In this document: one piece after another, positions 54,416 through 63,655 of the stretch
How the letters are laid out: the number at the start of each line of letters is the position of its first letter
Numbering within the stretch: position 1 is the stretch's first letter
Assembly (NCBI GenBank): GCA_018057035.1
Contig: JAGPEN010000002.1
Span: forward strand, 1 to 63,767
Direction: 5' to 3'
DNA from: Aminivibrio sp.
Lineage (GTDB): Bacteria > Synergistota > Synergistia > Synergistales > Aminobacteriaceae
DNA: 63,767 nt
Made by a program: the position numbers and the translations under genes
The notes under the pieces: generated by a model
Database searches by the model: none
What the model saw: the letters and a program-made list of their open reading frames with translations, nothing else
Told to the model about the DNA's origin: nothing

Positions 54416-55785
54416 GAATTTTCCTCCAGGGAAAGAACGATATTCCTGAAGTGTTCTCCTCTCTTTTTGTAGTTCGGGTACATGTCCCAACTGGTACACG
54501 CAGGAGAAAGAAGGACTACACCTTTTCCGGCAAGGGCTGAAGCGGCCTTTCTCACGGCATCTTCCATTCCCTCCGCTTCAATGATCGCACCGTACCCGGC
54601 TTCCCTGAGAGCGCGGACGATTTTTTCCCGTTCCTCCCCCATCACAACTGCCGCGGCGGCTTCTCTTCGTACCGTTTCAGCAAGGGGCGCATAATCTTCA
54701 CCTTTTCCCTGCCCCCCCAGGATAATCGCCTTCGGTCCCTCAATGGAGGTCAGGGCGGTACACGTGGAAGCAACATTTGTTCCCTTGGAGTCGTCGATGA
54801 AGAGAATGCCGCCGATTTCTGCGACCTTCTCGCACCTGTGGGGAAGCCCCTTGAATCCCGAAAAGAGAGAAGCAGCGCCGACTTTCTCTCCAAGAAGATG
54901 AATCACGCCTGCCGCCATGGAGCCGTTTTCGATGTTGTGCCTTCCGATGAGAGGGAGATCATCAAAATCGAATAGCTTCTCTTCGTCCTTCCCGGTTCGA
55001 ATGTACACGGACCGGCTGTTTTCGTCGGCGAGGATTGCTTTTTCGCACCGGCCGGAAAACTCCCCTTTCCACGAGAAACACACAAGGCGTTCATCCTCGG
55101 ATGCGGCGCCGAGCGCAGCCCGGTCTCTCTCCTGGATAACCGCTAGCCCGCTCTCTCCCAGGGTGGTGATGATCCTGGCCTTTGCCCGGACATATTCGTC
55201 GTAGCTGCCATGCCAGTCTATATGGTCGGGAGCCAGGTTGGTCACGACCGCCACACTGCAGGACAGGCAGGAATTCCAGTGGAGCTGGAAACTGCTCAGT
55301 TCCACCACGATAAAATCCCACACCCTGAGAGCGGAGTCTGCGAGCGAGGTACCGATGTTTCCGGCCACAGAAACAGCAAACCCTTTTCGGGTGAGCATAT
55401 GGCCGAGGAGGGCCGTGGTGGTGCTTTTCCCGTTGCTTCCCGTTACGCCGATGATCCGGCCCCGGAGAAACGGGGCAAGAAAGTCAAGTTCTCCCGTAAC
55501 GGGTATTCTCCTTTTCAGGGCTTCCACAACCACGGGAGCTGAAGGGGGAATTCCCGAACCTGCCACGACCAGGTCGGCTTCACAGGCCCGGCCCGAATGG
55601 CCGTCTTCCTCCCATGCAATGCCCTTTTCCCTGAACATGGCCCGCGCATCTTCATCCAGATGTTTTCTCTCCGTGACGAAAACCGACGCACCCAGTCCGG
55701 CGGCAAGAGAGGCAAGGCCTTTGCCGCTGACTCCGGATCCTATGATGGTGATTCTTTTTCCCTGAAGATCATTCGCTGATTCCAT
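54412..55785 (-). CDS. murD: UDP-N-acetylmuramoyl-L-alanine-D-glutamate ligase
   Basis: MurD adds D-glutamate to the growing peptide. Motifs are GSGVSGKGLASLAA, GVTGSNGKSTTTALLG, ELSSFQL, TNLAPDHIDWHGS and DSKGTN. ATG 55785 follows AAGAGGTGG and gives 457 aa; the upstream ATG at 55878 lies across the mraY start. It ends in an ATGA overlap with ftsW. Confidence 0.96.
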   Translation of the reverse strand: MESANDLQGKRITIIGSGVSGKGLASLAAGLGASVFVTERKHLDEDARAMFREKGIAWEEDGHSGRACEADLVVAGSGIPPSAPVVVEALKRRIPVTGELDFLAPFLRGRIIGVTGSNGKSTTTALLGHMLTRKGFAVSVAGNIGTSLADSALRVWDFIVVELSSFQLHWNSCLSCSVAVVTNLAPDHIDWHGSYDEYVRAKARIITTLGESGLAVIQERDRAALGAASEDERLVCFSWKGEFSGRCEKAILADENSRSVYIRTGKDEEKLFDFDDLPLIGRHNIENGSMAAGVIHLLGEKVGAASLFSGFKGLPHRCEKVAEIGGILFIDDSKGTNVASTCTALTSIEGPKAIILGGQGKGEDYAPLAETVRREAAAAVVMGEEREKIVRALREAGYGAIIEAEGMEDAVRKAASALAGKGVVLLSPACTSWDMYPNYKKRGEHFRNIVLSLEENS

Positions 55786-55816
55786 GGCTATCCACCTCTT
55801 AAAAGGCCCGGGAATG

Positions 55817-56773
55817 TCAGTTCCCGAAAAATGACGAAAAAAGGACCGAAGTGATGGCCAGCCCCGCCCCGTGAACAAGCCAGAACCTCGTGACGATATG
55901 ATTTTCGCTCCAACCCAGCAGTTCGAAATGGTGGTGTACCGGGCTCATGAGGAAAACCTTTTTCTTGAATCCGTAAATCGCCGTCAGCTGCGCTGATACA
56001 GAGAGGATTTCAAGCCCGTAGACAAATCCGAGAGGGATGAGGGCGATAAGGCAGTCGCCGTGTATGGCCGTGCTGACGATGAGGCCGGCGATAAAGTGGG
56101 AACCCACATCCCCCATGAATACTTTCGCCGGATAGGCATTGTGCCAGAGGAAAGCGGCACAGAGAGCAAGCCCGGTGACGGCTCCGTAAAATGCGGAGCC
56201 CCGGAGAGGAAGCCAGAGAAGGGCCCCCGTCATGGAGATGACGCATGCCCCGGCTGCAAGGCCGTCGAGGCCGTCGGTCACATTGACCGCATTGAGCATT
56301 CCTATGGCAAGAAAGGCTGCAAGGGGAACGGCCAGCCAGGGAGAAAGGACGATTCCCGGCCAGAGGATTATCCCCCTGGAAAGAACAATCCACATTACCC
56401 AGGGGAGAACGATGAGAAGCTGGGCAGCGAGCTTGTACAGGCTCGGAAATCCTTCACTTGATTTTTCGCTGAATTTAATCCAGTCATCCGCAAATCCCAC
56501 TGCGGCGGAAAGGATGGGGAAAAACCAGAAAAGTCCCAGTTCTCCCGGAGCAGCGTCTGAAAAACCTCCGGCCAGTGGGATGGAGGCAAGGGCTGCGGCG
56601 ATGAACACGATGCCTCCCATGGAAGGGGTGGATGACTTGGTTTCCATGTGGCTCTGGATGCCGTACGCCTTTTGGGCGAGGGTAACCTGCCTGCGGTTCA
56701 GGGCACGGATCCACCGTGACTGAAGAAAAATTTCGAGAACAATGACCACAGAAAAGATAAAAATAAACTTCAT
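55817..56773 (-). CDS. mraY: Phospho-N-acetylmuramoyl-pentapeptide transferase
   Basis: MraY links the UDP-MurNAc-pentapeptide to undecaprenyl phosphate, giving lipid I. The ten-segment membrane protein has PSMGGIVFI, GFADDWIKF with the Asp pair, NVTDGLDGLAAG, and the cytoplasmic VHHHFELLGWSE loop. Length is 318 aa. The start overlaps the murF stop by ATGA. Confidence 0.97.
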   Translation of the reverse strand: MKFIFIFSVVIVLEIFLQSRWIRALNRRQVTLAQKAYGIQSHMETKSSTPSMGGIVFIAAALASIPLAGGFSDAAPGELGLFWFFPILSAAVGFADDWIKFSEKSSEGFPSLYKLAAQLLIVLPWVMWIVLSRGIILWPGIVLSPWLAVPLAAFLAIGMLNAVNVTDGLDGLAAGACVISMTGALLWLPLRGSAFYGAVTGLALCAAFLWHNAYPAKVFMGDVGSHFIAGLIVSTAIHGDCLIALIPLGFVYGLEILSVSAQLTAIYGFKKKVFLMSPVHHHFELLGWSENHIVTRFWLVHGAGLAITSVLFSSFFGN

Positions 56774-58155
56774 GATGACGCCTCCCGGCAGAGAATTTCA
56801 ACAAGCCTGTCGAGCCGGTTGCCGTGGGATCCCTTGATCACGATGGCGTCGCCTTCCTTCAGTTCCTTCCCAAGGTGGTCTCCCAGCTTTTGGAGGCTGT
56901 CGCTCCAAAGGACAAGCCGCGTTCCGTCCTGACCGTTGAAAGGCGCAATCCTTTCCCAGGTTTTTCCCACAAGCCAGACGGTGTCGAAAGAACGGAGAAG
57001 GGGCAGCAGGTCCCGGTGGAAATCATCTCCCTTCTCACCGAGTTCAAGCATTTCGCCGACGACCGCAAACGTCCGGCGCTTCCCCATTTCGCCTGCCGCC
57101 CTCAGCACGGCTGACATGGAGGCGGGATTTGCATTGTAGGAATCGTCGATGAGACAGACGCCTGAATCGAGGGTTCTGATGAATCCCCTGCCTTCAAGGG
57201 AATGGGCCTCTTCAAGCGCCGCTGCGGCCTTCTCTCCGGAAATACCGAGCCATGTGCTTATGCCGATGGCAAATGCCAGCGGATAGGCTGCGTGTTTCCC
57301 GAAGGCCCTGGCTTTTACGGCGAGGACATTCCCGGGGACCGCCAGGGAAAAGGACAGTTCAGGAATACCTTTTTCAATGGTAAAAATCGGGGCAAGAATA
57401 CGGAAATCGCACTCCCCGGTTCCCGCTGAGAGCTTGGCAATCCCAGCCGGAAGCCGTGAAGCGGCCCTTGCCAGGAGAGGATTGTCCCCGTTGAAGAAAA
57501 AAGACGTGAGAGACGGCGATCCTGCGATCTCCATCTTTGCCTCGAGTACCCCCTCCACCGATCCGAAACCCTCAAGGTGGGCCGGAGCCACTTCCGTGAC
57601 CACGGAAATGGTCGGGGGAAAGAATCGGACCATTTCCGCTATTTCTCCGGGGTGGTTGGTGCCCATTTCGAGCACCAGAACCTCGGCATCTTCCGGAAGG
57701 GAAAGAATGGTCATGGAGCACCCGATGAGGGTGTTGTAGCTGTGTTCCGCCGAATGGACCCTGAGAGAAGTCTTAAGGCACCTGACAAGATAGTCTCTTG
57801 TGGTCGTTTTGCCGACGCTCCCCGTGATTGCTATGATGTGCAGTTTTTTCCCCTGCCGGGCTAGCTGTTTTTCCGCCATGGCGGGAAGGGCTTTGTACGT
57901 GTCGCTGACCCGCACCGAGGCGACCGTAGAGGGGATGTCCCGGTCATTCTCGCAGATGATAAGGGAAGCCCCATGGGCTATTGCATCAGGTATAAAGGCG
58001 TGACCGTCTGTGTTGTCTCCCCGGAAAGCCACAAAGGCGTCCCCTTTCCGGACCAGCCTGCTGTCGGCGAAGAAGCTGCCGGAAAAAACACCGTCGGGAC
58101 CACGAAGTTCGGAACCTGCGAGTTCAGCGAAAAATGAGCATGTGTTCATTCCCAT
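56770..58155 (-). CDS. murF: UDP-N-acetylmuramoyl-tripeptide-D-alanyl-D-alanine ligase
   Basis: MurF adds D-Ala-D-Ala to complete the pentapeptide. The ATP loop is AITGSVGKTTTRDYL, with LEMGTNHPGEI, DDSYNANPASM and the C-terminal KGSHGNRLDRLVE. Length is 461 aa from ATG 58155, which lies within the murE end and has AAGGAAAGG upstream. A second ATG at 58149 is possible. ddl, which supplies the dipeptide, is not in the window. Confidence 0.95.
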   Translation of the reverse strand: MGMNTCSFFAELAGSELRGPDGVFSGSFFADSRLVRKGDAFVAFRGDNTDGHAFIPDAIAHGASLIICENDRDIPSTVASVRVSDTYKALPAMAEKQLARQGKKLHIIAITGSVGKTTTRDYLVRCLKTSLRVHSAEHSYNTLIGCSMTILSLPEDAEVLVLEMGTNHPGEIAEMVRFFPPTISVVTEVAPAHLEGFGSVEGVLEAKMEIAGSPSLTSFFFNGDNPLLARAASRLPAGIAKLSAGTGECDFRILAPIFTIEKGIPELSFSLAVPGNVLAVKARAFGKHAAYPLAFAIGISTWLGISGEKAAAALEEAHSLEGRGFIRTLDSGVCLIDDSYNANPASMSAVLRAAGEMGKRRTFAVVGEMLELGEKGDDFHRDLLPLLRSFDTVWLVGKTWERIAPFNGQDGTRLVLWSDSLQKLGDHLGKELKEGDAIVIKGSHGNRLDRLVEILCREASS

Positions 58156-59654
58156 GTCAGGCCTCTTTCCTTCACCCAGTCAAGGACAGTCTCCCTGTCG
58201 GAATAGGGTATGGTCTGATTTCCTATGATGAGGTATTTCTCGGGTCCCTTCCCTGTCACGGCAACCACATCTCCGGTCCGTGAGCCGTCAAGGGCTCTTC
58301 TGATTGCCGCCTTCCTGTCGAGGACGATTTCCGATTCCGGCTTTCTGTCGGAAGCACGGATGCCTTCGAAAATTTGATCCGCGATTTTGCCCGGGTCCTC
58401 GCTCCTCGGGTTGTCCATGGTGACGACGATCCTGTCGCAGAACCGGGCGGCGGTCAGGCCGAGGGAATGCCGGTTCGGCTGGAAGCGTTCTCCTCCGTGG
58501 CCGAAAACGGCCCAGAGTTTTCCGCCACACATGTTCCGGAGCTCCGAAAGCACGTTTCCCAGGGCAGTGGGTGTATGGGCAAAATCAATAATGACGCATA
58601 CCCCGTTGGAAAGGTAATACCGTTCCAGCCTTCCCGGAACCTGGGGCATGGTCCTGAGCGCCGAGGCTATCTTTTCAGGGGCCTCCACAAAAGAATGAAG
58701 AAGAGCGACCGAACCCAGAGCATTATACACATTGAACCGTCCCGGAAGAGGAAGGAAAATCCGAAGCTCTTCCTGCCTGCCGGGCAGGCGGACTGAAAAA
58801 TCATTGCCTGAAGGCGCTGCGGAAAGAATGGTTCCTCTGACGCTTTTGGCGACGTTCTCTCCAAGACCGAAAGGAGTGAGGTTCCCCGGAAAAGCGGAGA
58901 GCAGCATCCTTCCGTGGAGGTCGTCCATGTTTGAAGCTCCGTGCCAGCCGTCTTTCATATAATTGGAAAAAAGGCGGGTTTTCGCCTGAAAATACTCCTC
59001 CAGCGTTTTATGATAATCCAGGTGCTCTTCGCTGAGATTCGTAAAGACGGCGCCGTCGAAAGAGCAGCCTTCAAGCCTTCCGAGGGTCAGACCATGGGAT
59101 GACGCTTCCATGACGCAGGCCCCGCACCCGTTCTTTACCATGGATGCCAGGGAACGCTGTATTTCGTAGCTTTCCGGAGTCGTTCTACCGGCGTCCCTCT
59201 CAACGGCTCCGTCATTGTAGACAATGGTTCCGAAGAGGCCTGTCCTTATTCCCGCAGACTGGAGGATATGTCTGATCATCCAGGTCGTGGTGCTTTTGCC
59301 GTTGGTTCCGGTTACGGCAAACATTTTCATTCTTGAAGAGGGGCAGCCGTGCACGAGCGATGCGAGCCTGCCCATATCCCTTCGGACATCGCTTGTCACC
59401 AGCTGGGGAACAGGGAGGGGAATCTCCCTGTCGGTCAGAAGGACACAGGCCCCCTTCTCCACCGCGGCAGCGGCAAAATCCAGCCCGTCCCTCTTTTCTC
59501 CCCTGACGCAGCAGAAGACTGATCCGGGAACGATTTCCCTACTGTCTCCCGTGACCTGTTCCAGGAGAGGCTGGTTTAAAGGAAGGTTCCGGACAGCCGG
59601 AGAGAAGCCATATTTTTTTTCGAATTCATCCAGAACCGTGGTCAAGAACGGCAT
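58146..59654 (-). CDS. murE: UDP-N-acetylmuramoyl-L-alanyl-D-glutamate-2,6-diaminopimelate ligase
   Basis: MurE adds the third residue of the stem peptide. The specificity motif reads DNPR (TMDNPRSEDP), which in known MurE enzymes selects meso-diaminopimelate over lysine. The ATP loop is AVTGTNGKSTTTWM, and ASSHGL and FTNLSEEHLDYH are present. ATG 59654 has GGGGAGGG upstream and gives 502 aa; the upstream in-frame ATG at 59711 is inside the ftsI gene. Confidence 0.95.
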   Translation of the reverse strand: MPFLTTVLDEFEKKYGFSPAVRNLPLNQPLLEQVTGDSREIVPGSVFCCVRGEKRDGLDFAAAAVEKGACVLLTDREIPLPVPQLVTSDVRRDMGRLASLVHGCPSSRMKMFAVTGTNGKSTTTWMIRHILQSAGIRTGLFGTIVYNDGAVERDAGRTTPESYEIQRSLASMVKNGCGACVMEASSHGLTLGRLEGCSFDGAVFTNLSEEHLDYHKTLEEYFQAKTRLFSNYMKDGWHGASNMDDLHGRMLLSAFPGNLTPFGLGENVAKSVRGTILSAAPSGNDFSVRLPGRQEELRIFLPLPGRFNVYNALGSVALLHSFVEAPEKIASALRTMPQVPGRLERYYLSNGVCVIIDFAHTPTALGNVLSELRNMCGGKLWAVFGHGGERFQPNRHSLGLTAARFCDRIVVTMDNPRSEDPGKIADQIFEGIRASDRKPESEIVLDRKAAIRRALDGSRTGDVVAVTGKGPEKYLIIGNQTIPYSDRETVLDWVKERGLTWE

Positions 59655-59658
59655 CCCG

Positions 59659-61341
59659 CTACCCTCCCCATCCGCTGCAGGCAAAAAGGCCTGTCTGGAA
59701 CATGTCCTCAACTATCCGGCGGAATACGGGGGCGGCAACATCACCGCCGTAGTATTTTCCTTTTGAAGGTTCTCCGATGACCACAAGCATTACGTATTCG
59801 GGCTTTTCCGCAGGCCAGAAACCGGCAAAAGACGAAACCCACTTCCCCTTTTTGTATTCTCCTTTTTCCGCCACCTGGGCCGTTCCCGTTTTTCCAGCGA
59901 TGGATACGTAGGGAAGTCGTGCCAGTTTTCCCGTGCCGTTTTTCACGGATTCCTTCATAATGGAGGAGATCCACGCGGCGGTATTCGCCGAAAGCACTTC
60001 CCGAACCAGCCTCCGTTCGCCCTTGTAGATAATCCGGCCTGTCGAATCGTTGACTTCGGAGACAATATAGGGGCGGAGGAGAAAACCGCCGTTGGCTATC
60101 GCCGCCATGGCATTGGTCAGGTGAAGAGGAGTGACCGCCAGTCCCTGGCCGATGGAGATATTCGACGGAACAACTCCTCTCCACTGTTCCGGAGTGGCGA
60201 GAAGACCGTCTTCCACGCCATTCAGCTCGACTTCAAGAGGTTTGCTGAAGCCCCATTCCCGAACCCCCTGGTACATGTCGAAAGGTTTGACCCGCATACC
60301 TATCTGCGCCATGCCCGTATTTGATGACTTAATGAGAATTTCGGAAACTGAGAGTCTTCCGTAACTTCTGTTGCTTGCTTCGGAAATATGCCCATCGGCC
60401 ACCTTTATTCTGTAAGGGCAGTTAAAGCTTTCGGATCGTCTGACGGATCCTTTTTCCAGGGCAATTCCCAGAACGATGGGTTTGAATGTGGATCCGGGCT
60501 CGTACGTACGCCCCGTGGAATTATTTCCTATTTTCTTCACATTTGTCAGGTTTCCCCTCACGTTGGGGTCGAAAGAGGGCCAGCTTGCCATGGCGACAAT
60601 GGCCCCCGTTTCCGGGGCCATGCAGACAACGCTTCCCCACTTGGCGCCGTGTTCGGCTATGCCTTCATCCAGGCGCTTCTCCACGATGAACTGAATTCTC
60701 GAATCAACGGTCAGCATGACCGATCCCGGTCCCGACGAGAAACCTTCGTTCGAGTGACGGCTGATATCCAGGGTGCGCCCAGACGACTCCTTCGCCAGAA
60801 CCTTCATCCCGGGAGGAGAGAAAAGCACCTTGTCCCACACCATTTCTATTCCCGACAGTCCTCTGTCGTCCACATCACAGAATCCAAGAACATGGGAGAG
60901 AAGTGCTTTGTTCGGGTACAGGCGCTTCTTTTCGCTTATTTCATATATTCCCTTGAGATTCAGCGTGCGGATTTTCTCTGCCGTTTCCTCGTCCACTTTC
61001 CTGGCAAGCCAGAAGAACCGGCCGGGCATTTTGGATGAAATGGTGGCAACAATGCTTTCAGGAAGAATTTTCCGGAGCTTGGGGCCGTCCGAAGGGTCCC
61101 AGAATGCGGGATCGAGGAAAAAACTGGAAGAGGGAATTGACAGGGCAAGGGCATTCCCGTTTGCGTCAAAGATATTTCCCCTGTTTGTGCTGACGGGTAC
61201 ACGGCTCCAGTATTGCCGCCGTGATTGTTTCTCCACGCGGGGATCGGGAAAAAGCTGGAGGGAGGCCACTCTCCAGAAAAGAACGGCAAAAAACAGAAAA
61301 ACAAGAAACCAGGGGGAACCCCCAAAGAGCTTTTTCAGCAT
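59659..61341 (-). CDS. ftsI: Penicillin-binding protein, FtsI-type transpeptidase
   Basis: This class B PBP cross-links septal peptidoglycan with FtsW. One N-terminal membrane segment (about 10-28) precedes the pedestal region (VPVSTNRGNIFDANG). The transpeptidase domain has the active Ser in GSTFKPIV (SxxK), SSNTGM (SxN) and AGKTGTAQ. No PASTA domains follow, unlike many Firmicutes SpoVD/PBP2x proteins. Length is 560 aa. Confidence 0.95.
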   Translation of the reverse strand: MLKKLFGGSPWFLVFLFFAVLFWRVASLQLFPDPRVEKQSRRQYWSRVPVSTNRGNIFDANGNALALSIPSSSFFLDPAFWDPSDGPKLRKILPESIVATISSKMPGRFFWLARKVDEETAEKIRTLNLKGIYEISEKKRLYPNKALLSHVLGFCDVDDRGLSGIEMVWDKVLFSPPGMKVLAKESSGRTLDISRHSNEGFSSGPGSVMLTVDSRIQFIVEKRLDEGIAEHGAKWGSVVCMAPETGAIVAMASWPSFDPNVRGNLTNVKKIGNNSTGRTYEPGSTFKPIVLGIALEKGSVRRSESFNCPYRIKVADGHISEASNRSYGRLSVSEILIKSSNTGMAQIGMRVKPFDMYQGVREWGFSKPLEVELNGVEDGLLATPEQWRGVVPSNISIGQGLAVTPLHLTNAMAAIANGGFLLRPYIVSEVNDSTGRIIYKGERRLVREVLSANTAAWISSIMKESVKNGTGKLARLPYVSIAGKTGTAQVAEKGEYKKGKWVSSFAGFWPAEKPEYVMLVVIGEPSKGKYYGGDVAAPVFRRIVEDMFQTGLFACSGWGG

Positions 61342-61373
61342 GTTCAGTCCCTCCGAGGTGCGTCACAAGGCGA

Positions 61374-61793
61374 TCATTCTCCCGCCATCGCTTTTTCCAG
61401 GAAGAAGTAGAACCAGCCTTCCGATTCTCTCCCTGCAGTCTCTCCCCCATTGTTGGCGGCCGGGGCAGCGTCTGCAAGAAGAGGTCCGTCCAGGCGCAGG
61501 GTTTTGACATTGGAAGCATACGTCATGCCGAGCTGTTTTTTTGAATAGCCGTACACTCTTCCCGGAGAAAGAAGAGCCGAAAGGTTCTGTTTAAGTGCAA
61601 TCTGCTGCGCCTGAAAAGACTCAATCTGGGTATTGATATTATTGAGCCTGCACTCAAGGCGAAAACTGTACAAACGAAGAATCCCAAGCCCCATGAACGA
61701 ACCGAAAATGACAAACGCGGTAAAAATAAGATAAGGACAAATTTTTCTCAAAGAAAAAGCAGGAACTGCCTGACCGTCTCTCTGGCTCACCAT
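61374..61793 (-). CDS. ftsL: FtsL-like division protein
   Basis: The 139-aa protein has a basic N-terminus, one membrane segment (about residues 18-40) and a coiled coil (LECRLNNINTQIESFQAQQI). It lies between rsmH and ftsI, which is the FtsL position. The C-terminal 40 residues are longer and more polar than usual (an Ala/Gly-rich stretch before WFYFFLEKAMAGE). The sequence is too divergent to name from motifs alone. Confidence 0.82.
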   Translation of the reverse strand: MVSQRDGQAVPAFSLRKICPYLIFTAFVIFGSFMGLGILRLYSFRLECRLNNINTQIESFQAQQIALKQNLSALLSPGRVYGYSKKQLGMTYASNVKTLRLDGPLLADAAPAANNGGETAGRESEGWFYFFLEKAMAGE

Positions 61794-62704
61794 TTCGTTG
61801 TTTTCTCCTTTCCCGGCTCGTTCATGACGAAAAGCCGCAATTTTGCACTTCTGGCCTTGTAATTTCTCTCTATTTCGTCGTCCGAAGGAATAAGGGGCCG
61901 CTTCGTTTCAATGGTCCCCCGGTTCTCTTTTTGTCTTTCCCTGAAAAAAATCTTAACAATACGGTCTTCGAGAGAATGATAGCTGACTACAGCTATTGAC
62001 GCACCGGGACCGGCCAGTTCAAATGCTCCGGACAGGCCCAGTTCCAGGGCGGCGAGTTCGTCATTGACTGCTATCCGGAGTGCCTGGAAAACTTTCCGTG
62101 CAGGATGCCCGCCCATTTTCCTCTGGACGGGCGCGGGCAGGGTTTCCCGTATAACAGACACGAGCTCTCCTGTGGTTGCAATCTTTCCCGTTTTTTCCCT
62201 GTGTCGGAGTATCCCCCTGGCAATCTGCCTGGAATAGCGTTCCTCGCCGTATTTCCAGAAAATGTCGGAGAGTTCCTTTTCAGTCCAGTTGTTCACAAGA
62301 AACTCAGCCGTCAGGCTGAAATGCCTGTTCATCCTCATATCAAGTGGTCCGTCCGACTGGAAAGAAAAACCCCGATGACCCTCGGTGATCTGGAGATTTG
62401 ACACCCCGAGATCGAAAAGAATGGCATCGAAAGGACCGGCATTTCCCGCCAAGCCGGCTACTTCGGCAAAATTACCATGGATCGGGTGAAACCTGTTCCC
62501 AAAAGGTTCAAGCCTGTCTGTGGCGATCCGTATGGCCTCATCATCCTGGTCGAGCCCCCACACCTGAACGCCGGAAAATGTTTCAAGAACGGCCTCTGAG
62601 TACCCTCCGAGACCGAGTGTGCAGTCGAGCACTTTCCCAATCTTCGGGCGGGATTTCAAAAAGGCCAGGATTTCAGCAATGAGAACGGGGATATGTTCCG
62701 TCAA
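61787..62704 (-). CDS. rsmH: 16S rRNA (cytosine(1402)-N4)-methyltransferase
   Basis: RsmH methylates C1402 of 16S rRNA. The SAM motif LDCTLGLGGYSEAVL, FDAILFDLGVSNLQI, HPARKVFQALRIAVNDEL and SYHSLEDRIVKIFF are standard. Length is 305 aa. It overlaps the mraZ end by 4 bp and the ftsL start by 7 bp. Confidence 0.97.
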   Translation of the reverse strand: MTEHIPVLIAEILAFLKSRPKIGKVLDCTLGLGGYSEAVLETFSGVQVWGLDQDDEAIRIATDRLEPFGNRFHPIHGNFAEVAGLAGNAGPFDAILFDLGVSNLQITEGHRGFSFQSDGPLDMRMNRHFSLTAEFLVNNWTEKELSDIFWKYGEERYSRQIARGILRHREKTGKIATTGELVSVIRETLPAPVQRKMGGHPARKVFQALRIAVNDELAALELGLSGAFELAGPGASIAVVSYHSLEDRIVKIFFRERQKENRGTIETKRPLIPSDDEIERNYKARSAKLRLFVMNEPGKEKTTKW

Positions 62705-63126
62705 AATCCTTCAACTCCCTCGGCTATTTCGGACAGTTCCCCGACCATCTCTTCCCTGTATTCATTCCACCTGTCGCGGTCCCACAACTCCACATGATCG
62801 TTCATGCCGACAAATACAACATCCTGGGAAAGGTCACCGTGCTGACGAAGAACGGGAGGAAGGAGAATTCTTCCTGCGGAGTCAACGGGAAGCTCATGTG
62901 CGCTTGAGAGCATCACCCTGAGGAGTCCGCGGGTTTTGCTTTTTGAAAAAGGGAGATCCTGGAGTTTTGTCATGACGTTCTCCCACCTGGAGCGGGAATA
63001 AAGGGAAACGCACTTGTCGATGCCGATGGTGGAAACAACGCACTCTCCAAGTTCTTCCCTGAACTTCGAGGGAAGAACGATCCGTGCCTTGGAGTCGATT
63101 TTGTGTTCGTAGGTTCCCACCAGCAT
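62701..63126 (-). CDS. mraZ: Transcriptional regulator MraZ
   Basis: MraZ is an AbrB-like ring protein that represses its own operon, the dcw cluster. Two swapped-hairpin repeats are visible: the start MLVGTYEHKIDSKARIVLP and the later ELPVDSAGRILLPPVLR. Length is 141 aa from ATG 63126, with GGGAGG upstream; an in-frame ATG at 63237 would translate the operator region and is rejected. Likely MraZ boxes lie just upstream. Confidence 0.95.
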   Translation of the reverse strand: MLVGTYEHKIDSKARIVLPSKFREELGECVVSTIGIDKCVSLYSRSRWENVMTKLQDLPFSKSKTRGLLRVMLSSAHELPVDSAGRILLPPVLRQHGDLSQDVVFVGMNDHVELWDRDRWNEYREEMVGELSEIAEGVEGF

Positions 63127-63156
63127 GGGAAATCCTCCCACTTTGCGACATTTTCC

Positions 63157-63181
63157 CCCACCTGATCCCACCCTACCACCA
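63157..63181 (-). promoter_or_regulatory. Candidate MraZ operator boxes
   Basis: On the - strand TGGG occurs at 63160-63157 and 63170-63167, with TGGT at 63181-63178, giving 10- and 11-bp spacing. A further TGGG lies at 63140-63137, 20 bp away. MraZ is known to bind tandem TGGG-type repeats at helical-turn spacing ahead of its own gene. Confidence 0.65.
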
Positions 63182-63191
63182 TCACAAAATA

Positions 63192-63250
63192 ATAAATAGG
63201 TCTTTTGGCCCTCAAAAAATACGGGAATATGAGCCAAAAGACCTATTTAT
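63192..63250 (-). terminator. Long inverted repeat after rnpB, probable terminator
   Basis: An 18-bp perfect inverted repeat (63192-63209 with 63233-63250) encloses a 23-base loop. Read on the - strand it lies 12 bases past the RNase P RNA end and is followed by TTATTTTG, so it probably terminates rnpB. A weak promoter-like pair for mraZ (TTGAGG 63210-63215, TATTAT 63189-63194, 15-bp spacing) overlaps it. Confidence 0.6.
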
Positions 63251-63261
63251 ATTGAGGATAT

Positions 63262-63592
63262 GGGAGCATTCAATAAGCCGGGTTCTGTCTCAGGGTGACC
63301 ATTTATCTGAAGGTCGCCTCACGGCGCCCTTTGCGCGACCGTACCCGGGAGTCGGCGGGCAGCGTCTTCCCCCCCTATTCGGTCTTGCTCCGGACGGGGT
63401 TTGCCTGGCGTGAAAATCGCTTTTCACCCGGTGGGCTCTTACCCCACCTTTTCACCCTTGCCCTAAAAGGGCGGTTTGTTTCTGTGGCACTTTCCTTTGG
63501 TTCGCACCAACTGGGTGTTACCCAGCGTCCTGCCCTTCGGAGCCCGGACTTTCCTCTCCCTGATAAAAGGAGCGGTCACCTAGAATACTCCC
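63262..63592 (-). ncRNA. rnpB: RNase P RNA, bacterial class A
   Basis: The - strand carries the conserved GAGGAAAGTCCGGGCTCC near the 5' end, CCACAGAAAC in the middle and AGACAGAACCCGGCTTA near the 3' end, which are hallmarks of bacterial RNase P RNA. The ends pair as helix P1: GGGAG at 63592-63588 with CTCCC at 63266-63262. The length is about 331 nt. This RNA is the catalyst that trims tRNA 5' leaders. The stretch is free of genes, and the ORFs across it are spurious. Confidence 0.96.
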
Positions 63593-63598
63593 GCAAAA

Positions 63599-63627
63599 AT
63601 TATATCACCAGAAGTATTTCCTGCGAA
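63599..63627 (-). promoter_or_regulatory. Extended -10 promoter for rnpB
   Basis: On the - strand TTCGCA and TATAAT are 17 bp apart, and TGA precedes the -10 (TGnTATAAT). Transcription would start about 7 bases later, matching the folded 5' end of the RNase P RNA. Confidence 0.85.
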
Positions 63628-63655
63628 ATCTTTTGGGGAGTGGTTTTGGTATTCT

